Below, piece by piece: positions 58,601 through 64,000 of a stretch of 64,000 bases of DNA. Numbering within the stretch: the first letter of the stretch is position 1; each line of letters opens with the position of its first letter. The notes below the pieces were generated by a model. That model did no database searches. It had not been told where the DNA came from and was given only the letters and a program-made list of their open reading frames with translations. Source of the stretch: Liolophura sinensis (taxonomy: Eukaryota > Mollusca > Polyplacophora > Chitonida > Chitonidae); contig NC_088302.1 of assembly GCF_032854445.1 (NCBI RefSeq), positions 36,520,191 through 36,584,190 of the forward strand, written 5' to 3'. The translations under genes and the position numbers were made by a program.

Positions 58601-60424
58601 GTTAGATGTGTTTGAGGTGTCCAATTCATCGCATATCATTTCGTATGTATACGTAGATAAACCACACGCAACACTATTACATAACCAATGTGTTTAAAAC
58701 TCTTGTATCCAAGGTTTTAGGGCTTCCAGAATTTCCGTGCGCCGCTTATCACACAGCTGTTAGTCAAAGGATGCGTCTTCAATTTTAAACCCCAATTTAT
58801 CTTTATTGTCAGGTCAATTAATTCAAATCTAATAAATCTAAAGCCAGAAAAGGTATGACAAACTACTGACAGAACTGATATTTAACCCCAATCTCCGCAC
58901 TTGTCATCCGCGTCCCATGGAGTATCATAAACGAGTCTAACGCGCCATTCGGGACAGGCCAGTTTTGTGTATTAGATAACATCGGGTGATCCTCTTGCTC
59001 TACTGGGACTTCAAACCAACATTACTCAAGATACGACTAACTTTACGTAGCTCTAGCTAAAATGCTGCATTAAATTTTACGCGAAATGAATTAACTTAAT
59101 ATTTTGCTCAATAGTTAACATGCTAAGCAGTCAATAAGGACTATCCATCTGCCAGCAGAATGTACGTCAAAACTAAATACTGGGCTATTATCTAATCAGG
59201 TCAAGGTTGGGCAGCGAAACACTATCTTCATGCGAAAAAAAAAGTAAATCTGTTTCCAAGCAGAAGGCTGCTATTGTTGGGCAACGTAAGTGTTTGCACC
59301 CAACACTTTGTGTGTGCTAGTTTAGTATAACCGTGCAGTCAGGTTGAGCGTACATGTGATTATGCTACGACTTTCCAAACATGGCTAGGTCTATTTGTGT
59401 AGCGACAACCGGTAGATGTGAGCATCTCTGTCTGACCTAAATGTATTGAAGTTTATTTAAAGCTGAGTTAGGCATCTCATCCCAGGTTGGTTTAACATAC
59501 AGCCTGAACTATTACTGCTATATTGAAGTAAAATTCTATTCCTATGCCAATGCTAAGCGCTGGTATGCACAGGAATTGAAATTCAAGAAAAAGTTAACTG
59601 AACTGAAAATGAAATGACACTGATTGAGATAGTAAAGAAAGTTTTATTTTTAAGTATACCTTAAAAGTAAAGCTAATAGAGGAATTGGCTGTAATCTCTC
59701 GTCCACTTTTGGTATGACAGTGTCTAATGTACATCACAGATCAAAAACAAACCCTGAAAATGAGAGCATCTGCTCATGTAAGTTTCTGTGTTGTTTGTGT
59801 GAGAAGGTATGCGTTGTCATCGCAGCCATTATGTTGTGATGAATCAGCGTAATTCCCCGGGGCTACATTATAGTGGTTTGTTAACCTTTTGTACGAAGCC
59901 TGATGTTGCGACAGATATGTCCTATTTACTAGCGTGTGTTGAGTGTGTTCATTCTGTATATACAAGTATGTAAATATAGGTTATCCGGCAATGTTTACTA
60001 TAAAGTACATGAAAAGTTAAGACTGGTGCATGACCTACGGCTAGAATTATCTGCTGTCTTTTTTCTACCGTTTTAGTAAAATTTAAGTCAATGCATTCAT
60101 CAAACTAACTAATCAATTTGTCCTACATACGTTTGTGATAGTAAGTTGTGGATACAGGTAATCCACCTAAGGCGTGACGCCGCTTGCCTTTATTGTAGTA
60201 AAATCAAGAATCGTTAACTTCGGTTTGACGAATGGCCTAACACACTGATGAAAAATAACAGAAAAATAATATGACCTAACTTACCCGGGAGATCCACCCT
60301 GAGCGTCTCTTAACCTGTACGGACACGATCCATCTCCACCCCTCGTGCTGTTGTTGGCAGAAACCTGGCCACAGAGCAAGGACACCAGCACCACCAGTAC
60401 ATAAATACAACAACGAACTGACAT
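27939..60424 (-). CDS. DUR3-like: DUR3-like sodium:solute symporter (urea/polyamine type), seven exons, 804 residues
   Basis: Joined minus-strand exons: 60424-60285, 36601-36358, 35782-35666, 31519-30883, 30504-30339, 29717-29284 and 28615-27939. All junctions are GT-AG and the total of 2415 bases is one intact frame. The product is a multi-pass plasma-membrane symporter of the SSS family. DUR3 hallmarks seen by eye: ILHSATLTVK and GIAGPFWYATG (residues about 118-141), IMKARFGKQTHIVF (168-), STGALLYGVIEIFVSSAVTF with SRIAAKP, MALMSTGSGEVMAVSS and VYDIYQTYFKP. Plant and fungal DUR3 take up urea, and some also polyamines, with a cation gradient; the substrate here is inferred. Residues 443-506 form a Cys/His-rich insert not found in the plant proteins I know, and explain the length above about 700. 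The C-terminal tail is charged and cytoplasmic. The six distal exons are secure; the first exon is proposed from signal peptide and phase. Confidence 0.85.
28716..28890 (+). repeat. SINE-like repeat, family C
   Basis: AAAGGAAATCGGAGTGGCCG, CCCCCCGACCTTTGGTGAG and GCAAACTTTCCTAGG match the copy at 6.75 kb. It lies in intron 6 of the DUR3-like gene, antisense to it. Confidence 0.65.
28975..29245. repeat. 69-bp tandem repeat, nearly four copies
   Basis: TTCAATCGAAATTCATACC-type unit starts recur at about 28981, 29050, 29119 and 29188, a strict 69-base period. It fills much of intron 6 of the DUR3-like gene, ending about 40 bases from exon 6. Confidence 0.85.
29284..29717 (-). CDS. DUR3-like: DUR3-like gene, exon 6 (Cys-rich insert and two membrane segments)
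   Basis: Acceptor TTTACAG, donor GTATGC. Its first about 85 codons encode a hydrophilic insert with C443, C446, C470, C472, C478, C481, C503 and H505/H506, ending HHGRYREYLD. The frame then runs into the membrane segments NWCIIWVTICIIPLGLVVF and AVVTVPCFPPVFLSIMW and the loop AKATGPGLIAG. The insert follows the cytoplasmic VYDIYQTY motif, so it should face the cytosol. Spacing of the Cys/His pairs suggests two bound zinc ions (inference). Confidence 0.93.
30339..30504 (-). CDS. DUR3-like: DUR3-like gene, exon 5
   Basis: Acceptor TCCCAG, donor GTATGC. It encodes GLVTPLIAERVLGSTGG and the strongly conserved MALMSTGSGEVMAVSS and VYDIYQTYFKPY, a core SSS-family helix and its cytoplasmic end. Confidence 0.95.
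30883..31519 (-). CDS. DUR3-like: DUR3-like gene, exon 4
   Basis: The longest transporter-core exon (637 bases), acceptor CTTCAG, donor GTGAGA. It starts IMKARFGKQTHIVFCFFALL and carries several membrane segments, the conserved GALLYGVIEIFVSSAVTFCD, SRIAAKPKQGVLGFILGG and the extracellular-loop site NGSH. Confidence 0.95.
31520..34984. other. DUR3-like gene intron 3, unclassified part
   Basis: About 3.4 kb with no recognised exon, array or element; open frames here carry no family signature. Confidence 0.4.
34985..35335 (-). mobile_element. 3' end of a Penelope-like element
   Basis: Shares blocks in order with similar segments at 36.7, 41.3, 46.6 and 63.2 kb (CCAAGTCAATAATCGCAAGA at the low end; a CCCCTAGGCCCGG type block at the high end). 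The orientation follows the reverse transcriptase fragment next to it. Confidence 0.5.
35342..35458 (-). pseudogene. Penelope-like reverse transcriptase fragment
   Basis: About 39 codons on the minus strand resemble the region just before and including the 'GIPMG' motif (here CRGIPIGNK after NNIYVKFGVTIYHQ). It stops right after the motif. It is a dead fragment of the same family as the longer copy at 45.3 kb, located in intron 3 of the DUR3-like gene. Confidence 0.65.
35666..35782 (-). CDS. DUR3-like: DUR3-like gene, exon 3
   Basis: 39 codons, phase 0 at both ends; acceptor CACACAG, donor GTGAGAT. It encodes NGIAGPFWYATGVMFNIFIF, then PILSVNFKTRAPGAKTYLQ, corresponding to the DUR3 'GVSGPFWYASGA...KRKAPNAHT' region. 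Confidence 0.92.
35975..36216. mobile_element. Foldback MITE M1, second near-complete copy
   Basis: The order of blocks is the same as at 11658-11912: TTTAACAAAGGTCTGTTGT, AGAATGCATTCTG, GATTGCATTAGACTAGCTGG, AACAGAATACATTCTAGCAT and an end in TTTTTTGAGTG followed by TA. The left tip is eroded. It sits in the 575-base intron 2 of the DUR3-like gene, about 140 bases from exon 2. Confidence 0.75.
36358..36601 (-). CDS. DUR3-like: DUR3-like gene, exon 2
   Basis: Acceptor TTTCAG, donor GTAGTT. It encodes the first two membrane segments: GLLLVLGFGGFSLLLAFLYN, then the loop FHDEHNLDSTFDAGGNV and TAVTVASQLFWPGDILHSA. This matches the DUR3 pattern 'FNTAGR..K.GL....V.SQW.W....LQS'. Confidence 0.9.
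36715..37035 (-). mobile_element. 3' end of a Penelope-like element
   Basis: GGACGTTCCAAGTCAATAAT at the low end and CCCACCCCGGGTTAAGAGG at the high end match the blocks at 35.0 and 41.5 kb. No reverse transcriptase is joined to it. Confidence 0.5.
37036..38950. other. Intron 1 of the DUR3-like gene, unclassified part
   Basis: Apart from the short frame at 37445-37657, nothing is recognised. Confidence 0.3.
37445..37657 (-). other. Unrecognised 70-codon open frame
   Basis: Starts MEKMFAYNNQKEEIAGFD and ends SSTAKGIKFVRAIVNHE. The composition is protein-like rather than repetitive, but I recognise no family. It sits upstream, on the same strand, of a Penelope-like 3' end, so it could belong to a mobile element or be chance. 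Confidence 0.2.
38951..39180 (-). repeat. SINE, family A, full length
   Basis: Complement of the tail (TTTACTTAATTGGTGTTTTA, CTCAAGAATATTTCACTC), then TGGTGGGAGGAAACCGGATA, GAGGAAGCCAGCATGAGC and a tRNA-like head (ACTTGAACTCACTGCGATCG ... GGGTCATTTAACC). Confidence 0.85.
39253..39395 (-). repeat. SINE, family A (strongly diverged)
   Basis: TTTACTTGATTAGCTTTCAA, ATCCTCAACAATTATTTTG and GGGTGGAAACAAACAAAACA keep the family A order; the head is missing. Confidence 0.5.
39580..40315. repeat. 53-bp tandem array, about 14 copies
   Basis: The unit is about TACGGTGAACACTACCATTA, CCATACTGAATACACCAACA and CATTACGGTTTCC. Starts at 39788 and 39841 fix the period at 53. Copies are 85-95% alike by eye; the first few are the most diverged. 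Confidence 0.93.
40316..41144. other. Intron 1 of the DUR3-like gene, unclassified part
   Basis: Nothing recognised between the 53-bp array and the next mobile element. Confidence 0.3.
41145..41545 (-). mobile_element. 3' end of a Penelope-like element
   Basis: In complement it carries AATTCCGCTTAACCCGG, GAGATACATATTTTG, GGTATTCTAGCATGGTACAC and CACTCAGTCGCCTAGAGCAT, the same blocks in the same order as after the reverse transcriptase at 46.47-46.8 kb. Confidence 0.7.
41655..42290. repeat. 23-bp tandem array, about 27 copies
   Basis: The unit is about ACTCCAGACTAGCACTGTCACAT; starts 23 bases apart near 41892 and 41915. The second half of the array mixes in an AGGCTAAGACTGCCACATAG variant and a GCATTAAGTTTGTCACAT variant. 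Confidence 0.92.
42370..43540. repeat. 43-bp tandem array, about 27 copies
   Basis: The unit is about GACTCCCTTTCACCAGCTAA then GACTGTTCCATTCACCATGCTAA; starts at 43339 and 43382 fix the period at 43. Each unit is itself two related halves built around 'CCA..CTAAGACT', and it shares this with the neighbouring 23-bp array. A 119-codon open frame inside has a shifting 14-residue period and is a by-product. Confidence 0.93.
43541..43970. repeat. Decayed edge of the 43-bp/23-bp arrays
   Basis: Blocks such as CATTCTCCAGGTTAAGACTG, CATACTCCAGGCTAAGAATG and GCCCCATGCTCTAGACTAGG recur irregularly, grading into unique DNA. Confidence 0.7.
43971..45269. other. Intron 1 of the DUR3-like gene, unclassified part
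   Basis: No exon or element recognised. The far right end may include the start of the Penelope-like copy. Confidence 0.3.
45270..46455 (+). pseudogene. Penelope-like element reverse transcriptase, decayed copy
   Basis: Successive frames carry, in order, FYWIPKMHKIP (about 45439), WDFSTLKTTIP (about 45669), GIPMGTN (about 45895), YLFSYEYDYMQK (about 45943), the YIDD catalytic box (about 46027), a SLDLKETTDSTDG and TSYLDLYLYKDQNGF block (about 46095-46180), YDKRDSFN and GPAYGVYISRLVAFVRS (about 46271), then FLKFYNEYNSPVSKYGQSVH. These are the motifs of a Penelope-like (PLE) type reverse transcriptase with the usual 'PK.HK.P' and 'GIPMG' signatures. There are several frameshifts and stops, and one extra T splits the YIDD box, so the copy is inactive. 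It lies in the proposed first intron of the DUR3-like gene, on the opposite strand. Confidence 0.75.
46456..46810 (+). mobile_element. 3' region of the Penelope-like element
   Basis: Directly follows the reverse transcriptase remnant. Contains AATTCCGCTTAACCCGG, TGGTATTCTAGCATGGTACA, CACTCAGTCGCCTAGAGCAT and a final GGCGATTATTGACTTGGAAC block. Inverted copies of these blocks occur at 41.1-41.5 kb. Confidence 0.7.
46811..48344. other. Intron 1 of the DUR3-like gene, unclassified part
   Basis: No gene or element recognised; short open frames near 47.3 and 47.9 kb carry no signature. Confidence 0.3.
48345..48388 (+). repeat. SINE family A, tail only
   Basis: TACGGCGTAAAACACCAAAC with AAATAAATCAATCAATCAAT, directly after a poly-A stretch. 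Confidence 0.7.
48389..48949. other. Intron 1 of the DUR3-like gene, unclassified part
   Basis: Nothing recognised. Confidence 0.3.
48950..49045 (+). mobile_element. Terminal piece of a Penelope-like element
   Basis: CTTAGTTCTTTGGTGATTTA and GGCCTGGCGATTATTGACTT, then GGAACATCCTTATTGGATGA, almost identical to 46724-46815. Confidence 0.75.
49046..49892. other. Intron 1 of the DUR3-like gene, unclassified part
   Basis: A 74-codon frame at 49337 has no recognised signature; nothing else is seen. Confidence 0.3.
49893..50250 (+). repeat. SINE, family B, full length with tRNA-Pro-like head
   Basis: The head GCCCAGATAGCACAATTGG, TAGAGCGTCCGCTTCGGGAG and CGGTAGATC folds as a tRNA D-arm and anticodon arm with loop TTCGGGA (anticodon CGG, Pro). 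The body includes CTTACTTGCCTTCGGTAAGT and GCAACAAAGAGGCACAT. The tail is GTCGTCATATGACTGAAAAA, GGCGTTAAACCCC and CACTCACTCACTCAC. It is the best reference copy of this family in the window. Confidence 0.88.
50320..50541 (+). repeat. SINE, family A, full length
   Basis: GTGAGTTCAAGTCAAGCTCA (B-box side), GCTGGCTTCCTCTCCGTACG, GCGGATGGTCGTGGGTTCC, CCGCCGTCGAAAAAGTGAAA and a short AACACCAATCAAATAG tail. Confidence 0.8.
50698..50805 (+). repeat. SINE, family A, 3' part
   Basis: CATAATGCTGACCACCGTCG, TATAAGTGAAATATTCTTGA and GTAAAACTCCACTCAAATAA with an AAAT tail. Confidence 0.8.
50806..52628. other. Intron 1 of the DUR3-like gene, unclassified part
   Basis: Nothing recognised in about 1.8 kb. 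Confidence 0.3.
52629..52750. repeat. (TTGG)n/(TTGA)n microsatellite
   Basis: TTGG units run into TTGA and TCGA units, with a second TTGATTGG/TTGATCGA block near 52710-52750. Confidence 0.9.
52776..53005 (+). repeat. SINE-like repeat, family C (diverged)
   Basis: CGAAAACCGTCGGTGATATG, AACTACCAACCTTTAGCGAG and, near the end, GGCTGTGCTTGAACCCACAG parallel the copy at 6.75 kb. Confidence 0.5.
53006..54591. other. Intron 1 of the DUR3-like gene, unclassified part
   Basis: A 97-codon frame near 53391 has no signature; nothing else is recognised. Confidence 0.3.
54592..54728 (-). repeat. SINE, family A, 3' part
   Basis: (ATTT)n, GGTGTTTTACACTGTACTCA, AGAATATTTCACTTATACGA and TAGTGGGAGGAAACCGCACA in complement of the family A tail half. 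Confidence 0.85.
54729..57537. other. Intron 1 of the DUR3-like gene, unclassified part
   Basis: About 2.8 kb without a recognised element. Near 56.95 kb a plus-strand stretch reads AQEDIARNLGLSRQIN, reminiscent of a helix-turn-helix, but it is too short and isolated to call. Confidence 0.3.
57538..57804 (-). other. Unrecognised 88-codon open frame
   Basis: The minus strand is open for 88 codons with a protein-like composition (WKSVLVRFSEKKREQLSELK, then FPEELEAKRRFDDTVC). It has no ATG near its start; an acceptor-like TTGTATAG lies near its 5' edge. I do not recognise the family. It could be an exon, part of a decayed mobile element, or chance. Confidence 0.2.
57805..58429. other. Intron 1 of the DUR3-like gene, unclassified part
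   Basis: Nothing recognised. Confidence 0.3.
58430..58595. repeat. Degenerate tandem repeat of about 34 bp
   Basis: Blocks of the type TTTGCACGTGCGTTTACTAA / TTTGTACGTGTGGATGTTAA / TTTGCACATGAGTATATTAA recur four to five times; each carries a CACGTG-like core. Confidence 0.65.
58596..60284. other. Intron 1 of the DUR3-like gene, 5' part
   Basis: Nothing recognised in about 1.7 kb next to the proposed first exon. Confidence 0.3.
60285..60424 (-). CDS. DUR3-like: DUR3-like gene, proposed exon 1 (signal peptide)
   Basis: Encodes MSVRCCIYVLVVLVSLLCGQ then VSA, a clear signal peptide with likely cleavage after VSA, followed by overlapping glycosylation sites at N24-N25-S-T and a short hydrophilic stretch with CPY. 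The start has A at -3 (GGGGAAGATG). It ends in a split Gly codon at GTAAGT, and the two leftover bases match the single base that opens exon 2. An extracellular N-terminus fits the DUR3 topology. Alternatively it is the first exon of another secreted protein, because the next exon is 23.7 kb away. Confidence 0.5.
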
Positions 60425-61430
60425 CTTCCCCTAGTTCAGTCAATGCTTTCCAACACACACACACACACTGTCCGTTATTCGCTCCAGATGAAAAAAAATT
60501 TCGGGTCGCAAAACTTAACTGTATCTCAAATTCTGCAGGAGCATCCTGACATGGGGGCAAACGGAGCAACGAAGGCAACTTTAAAAATAGAGGACGACTT
60601 AACTGTCGTAGAGTCGTGTGATTCCCATGTCAGTGTATATGTAGTCCTCCGCCCCACTTTGTGTGCACTTTCCAACAAACCAGCGACACCTTTCCTTCGG
60701 AGGTTCCTATGGGTTCCTGTTGCCAGTCCGAAGACTTGTGCCTCCGCCGTGGACTGTTGACACCAACTCCGGCACTATGGTTATTTGCACAAAACCCTTT
60801 GATATGAAACTATCGAGTATGCCTAGCTGGCAGGAGAGGCTGTCGACGATAGGGTATGCGCCTTCCTTGAATCATAAATCGAACTGTCTCATTGGATAAA
60901 AGAGCTTATAGCTTGTCCAGTGTTAATACTTTTCCCCCTCGTCAGTTGCTTGCGCTGTTGCCTTACCGCGCGCCCTACAAACCGGGCCTGCTGTCAATTG
61001 ATATGGGAGTATGGGGGGAAGCAGCCCGTCGGTGGTGTGCCACAATAGACTCACGGAAGTAGGCACAGGTTTAATTTAGCATGGGCTGTGAGATCTAAGT
61101 AAACGCCGCTACACGGAGAAGAGGGAATAATCAGCTGTACCCTAGGCAGGGGTACGAGGGCTGTGGAGCCACTTGAAGACATCGGCTGCCCTCTTCAGCT
61201 CGCCACTTGTTTTTACAAGGGAATTTATAACGAAGCACCTATCGGAAAGCGATGGGGGTCTTCGCCTTCTCAATCCCGCTGACGAGAGGGTCTCTATAAT
61301 GAATGACTGATACTCACACCCATTTCATACCAATAAGCCGATAGTTTTCTACCTACCTAGCACAATAGCCTAGGACTTTAGAAACCTCAGAAACCATTAA
61401 TATAGACTGGTTCCCTATTGCTTGATTGAC
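60425..61430 (-). promoter_or_regulatory. Probable 5' UTR and promoter region of the DUR3-like gene
   Basis: A locally GC-richer stretch lies directly upstream of the proposed signal-peptide exon. A TATA-like CTATTTTTAAAG on the minus strand lies near 60580-60591, about 160 bases before the ATG. A (CA)n run lies at 60456-60472. No single element is decisive. Confidence 0.3.
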
Positions 61431-61560
61431 GTTTTTACTACTTCCTAATTGATTGATTGACTGATTTATTGATTAGTTGACTGACTTAATGGATTGACTA
61501 ATTGATCTTTGGATGATTGGATTGATGGATGAATGAATTTGTTCTGTGACTGATTAATCT
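61431..61560. repeat. ATTGATTG/ATTGACTG simple repeat
   Basis: Imperfect four-base units (TTGA, CTGA, GATT) with point changes across about 130 bases. Confidence 0.7.
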
Positions 61561-63049
61561 GTTTTCTGACCGACAGATACATTGACGGACTAACAAACCG
61601 ACAGACAGTATTACATCAAAAGAATTGAGTTTGCCAGAAAAACGATAATTTTAAAAGTTGTTGCTGTTTTAATGTTATTTCCCCAATGGTGTTGGAATTG
61701 TGATCAGTTTTGTGTGTGAAATGCCTTGGGAACATTAAGTATAATTTCATACGTTAATGTTCATTTTCAGTTCAGATTTTTTTATATCAATTCAATAATG
61801 AACGTGAAATGCAAAAGTCTCTCGTTTTAAACATGTTGACAATTTGTGTATTCGTCATTTTTAGTCCACCGGAAATATTGTACATGCTATTTTTAGAGGA
61901 CACGCACCGAATACCGAATTTTACATATCAGCCAGCCCTTGGGTGTAATAAAAACGAGTAAGTTAGTGTTTACCTGAAAGATAGGATTGGTTATACTGTC
62001 TGAAGGACGATTTGGGGCATAAATTAGCAAGTCCAGTGTGGTATTCACTGCCGTGGCTCATGATCTTTTCATCCTATTTGAAGAACAACAGTATGTATAG
62101 CTCTTCATGAGAAGTCCAGTAAAGGGTTAATATCTAGGGATATATTTAAAAAAATCCTTAAAGTTAGATAAATTATTGTCTGACATTTGAAATGGTATAA
62201 AAACATGTAGTTACATGTACATATCAGTGGTCTCTTTTTATATGGTGTGATACATGAAAAATTAATCCCTTTCAATCTCAGTTCACATTAGGTAGGAATC
62301 CATGAGTCTGGGCTTGGGGCTACATTAGCCTCAAGGGCCCTTTACGCCTGAATATATTTGAGTATGCCATCCTTATCGTTTCTTGCGTTTGGATCATTGA
62401 ATATGATTGAGTTTAGAGGCAGGGCAGCTAAATACTTTTAATTCAAGAACTACACACACGGCATAGTCACAAAAAGCCATCGTGTAGATGAATTCACACG
62501 TAAATGTATTTGTAGGGAATTAGATTTTGTACATAGTACAGTGTTGTAAATGCCCTAATAATCCCGATACAGTTTTAGAGAGTAATAAAGATCTTAAAAT
62601 AGTACCCACAGTGCTTAACCCACAATTTCCATTAGGACATCATCATGCCTTCCAAACATTCTCAAAACGCCTTTTTAAGAATCCTCAGAATCCAGCAAGA
62701 ATAGTAACTTTGTCAAATCTCAAATTTTAAGTCAAATGCACTTAGTCTATAGCTAGAAACTGGTATGAAACAGCCATGTCGAAATGCCGTTCACAATAAA
62801 AGTCTTCACTAGTATATAATGGCTTCTGATGCCAAGTTTCTAAGATGAGCAAAGTTAACTGAACCTTTAAATCACATCCGAAATCGTAATTCTTCAAATG
62901 ACTGCTAATCCTGCAGCACATTCAGGTAGATATTCTTAAGGCAGATGCACCTTTACCAGGCTAGTGTACATTTATGAATAGTATTTAATGTTTTACTTAT
63001 ATTTTCATCTGCATGACCTTGCAGCCCAGTTAAAAGCCATTTCAGTAAT
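61561..63049. other. Non-coding stretch, nothing recognised
   Basis: A 67-codon plus-strand frame at 62527 has no recognised signature; nothing else is seen. Confidence 0.3.
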
Positions 63050-63470
63050 CAATAATTGCCATGGCTCTTCGAAGAATTATTCCCACATATAGGCGTCGTA
63101 TAAGATATTCTTTTTAATAGCCATGGACCACAATGGACACCCCAGGTTAATAATAGCAAAACAAATTTCTGAATAACTTTCCACAAAAACAGTACAAAGA
63201 ACTCAGAAAGAACATAAAGTAAGAACTTTGAATTGAACATAGTAAAGAGACGAAGTCAATAGTTTTTAATTATGTTGGAAGGACGTAAAGAATGTTCTAG
63301 GCATGTCAATTTAACAAATCGTGTGCCATGTTAGTATATAAGCTGTGGTTCATTATAAACATGTATCTCTGCATTTTCATGGCAGCTGCTCACATATCCA
63401 GCGTAGATGCATATACATCCCCTCGTCCAAGACATAACTAACAGCATTACATACAATTATGAAGAGGAAG
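63050..63470 (-). mobile_element. 3' end of a Penelope-like element (diverged)
   Basis: CCCCAGGTTAATAATAGC, GTTGGAAGGACGTAAAGAAT with GTTCTAGGC, and CATCCCCTCGTCCAAGACAT match in order the blocks of the copies at 35.0, 36.7 and 41.3 kb. Confidence 0.45.
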
Positions 63471-64000
63471 ATTTTCTAATAAAATTACCCATTCATTGTA
63501 AGGTTTAAGAAACTTGGAATGTTGTTGTATCACAGTTACTACAATATTTGAAATAATTTATATACAGGTTATATTATACATATAATTTATAGTAAATGCC
63601 ATTGACACGTAGAGTGGATGTATGTTTATTTCATGCAGGGAGATTGAATGAACTCGTCATGTTCATTAGACACAATGGATTTTTTCATGGATGCATACTA
63701 GATCAAAAGAAGTTTGTATTTAGCACGAGCATCTATCACGGCCTAACCCTTTTTTGTACAATTATGAGAAAAGTATACTTTTATGTCAAGCTGCAAGACT
63801 TTGCTGCGTTAAGACGCATGCGAACAATGACGACACCATCTCACGAAGGATTAAGTCTTCGGACTGTCAACAGAAATCCATAAGAACCTCCGAAGGAAAG
63901 GTGTCGCTAAAGGAGTCCTCACCTGAAATTAAAACGTTCATTACATCATCAGATTAGGCCATGATTCAAGCAAACTGAACTTTTATTGAAAACGCCTTTG
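63471..64000. other. Non-coding stretch at window end
   Basis: Two overlapping short plus-strand frames lack a signature; nothing is recognised. Confidence 0.3.

Overview
The window looks like nuclear DNA of a lophotrochozoan animal, most likely a mollusc. It is AT-rich, its genes are split by GT-AG introns, and it carries many short interspersed elements of the kinds common in gastropods and bivalves: one family ends in a GTATAAGTGAAATATTCTTGAG / GGCGTAAAACACCAATCAAAT type tail, another in a TCATATGACTGAAAAATTG / ACGACGTTAAACCCCAAGC type tail. The mollusc call is an inference from these repeats and from the two genes; no species is claimed.

Two genes can be rebuilt with intact reading frames across all introns. 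(1) Plus strand, 4300-15892: a six-exon gene for a 132-residue ankyrin-repeat protein, with a TATA box only 33 bases before the ATG and a polyadenylation signal at 16291. (2) Minus strand, 60424-27939: a seven-exon gene for an 804-residue sodium:solute symporter of the DUR3 (urea/polyamine transporter) type. Six of its exons lie in 27.9-36.6 kb. A proposed signal-peptide exon lies at 60.3-60.4 kb, behind a 23.7 kb first intron. A Cys/His-rich insert with eight possible metal ligands sits in what should be a cytoplasmic loop. The two genes converge (tail to tail) and are separated by about 11 kb of repeats.

Layout: 1-4.3 kb, non-coding with SINEs; 4.3-16.3 kb, ankyrin gene with introns full of SINEs, two kinds of foldback MITE and one short Tc1/mariner-type element; 16.3-27.5 kb, intergenic, with a 55-bp-stem inverted repeat, a composite foldback block (18-19.4 kb), two small tandem arrays near 20 kb and a 39-bp satellite (23.3-24.9 kb); 27.5-36.6 kb, main body of the DUR3-like gene; 36.6-60.3 kb, its putative giant first intron, with a 53-bp array (39.6-40.3 kb), a 23-bp array (41.7-42.3 kb), a 43-bp array (42.4-43.5 kb), a decayed Penelope-like reverse transcriptase copy (45.3-46.8 kb) and more SINEs; 60.4-64 kb, upstream region of the DUR3-like gene.

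Most long open frames in the window are products of tandem repeats whose period is a multiple of three, or chance frames, and are not annotated as genes. All family assignments rest on recognition of motifs by eye; no database search was run.
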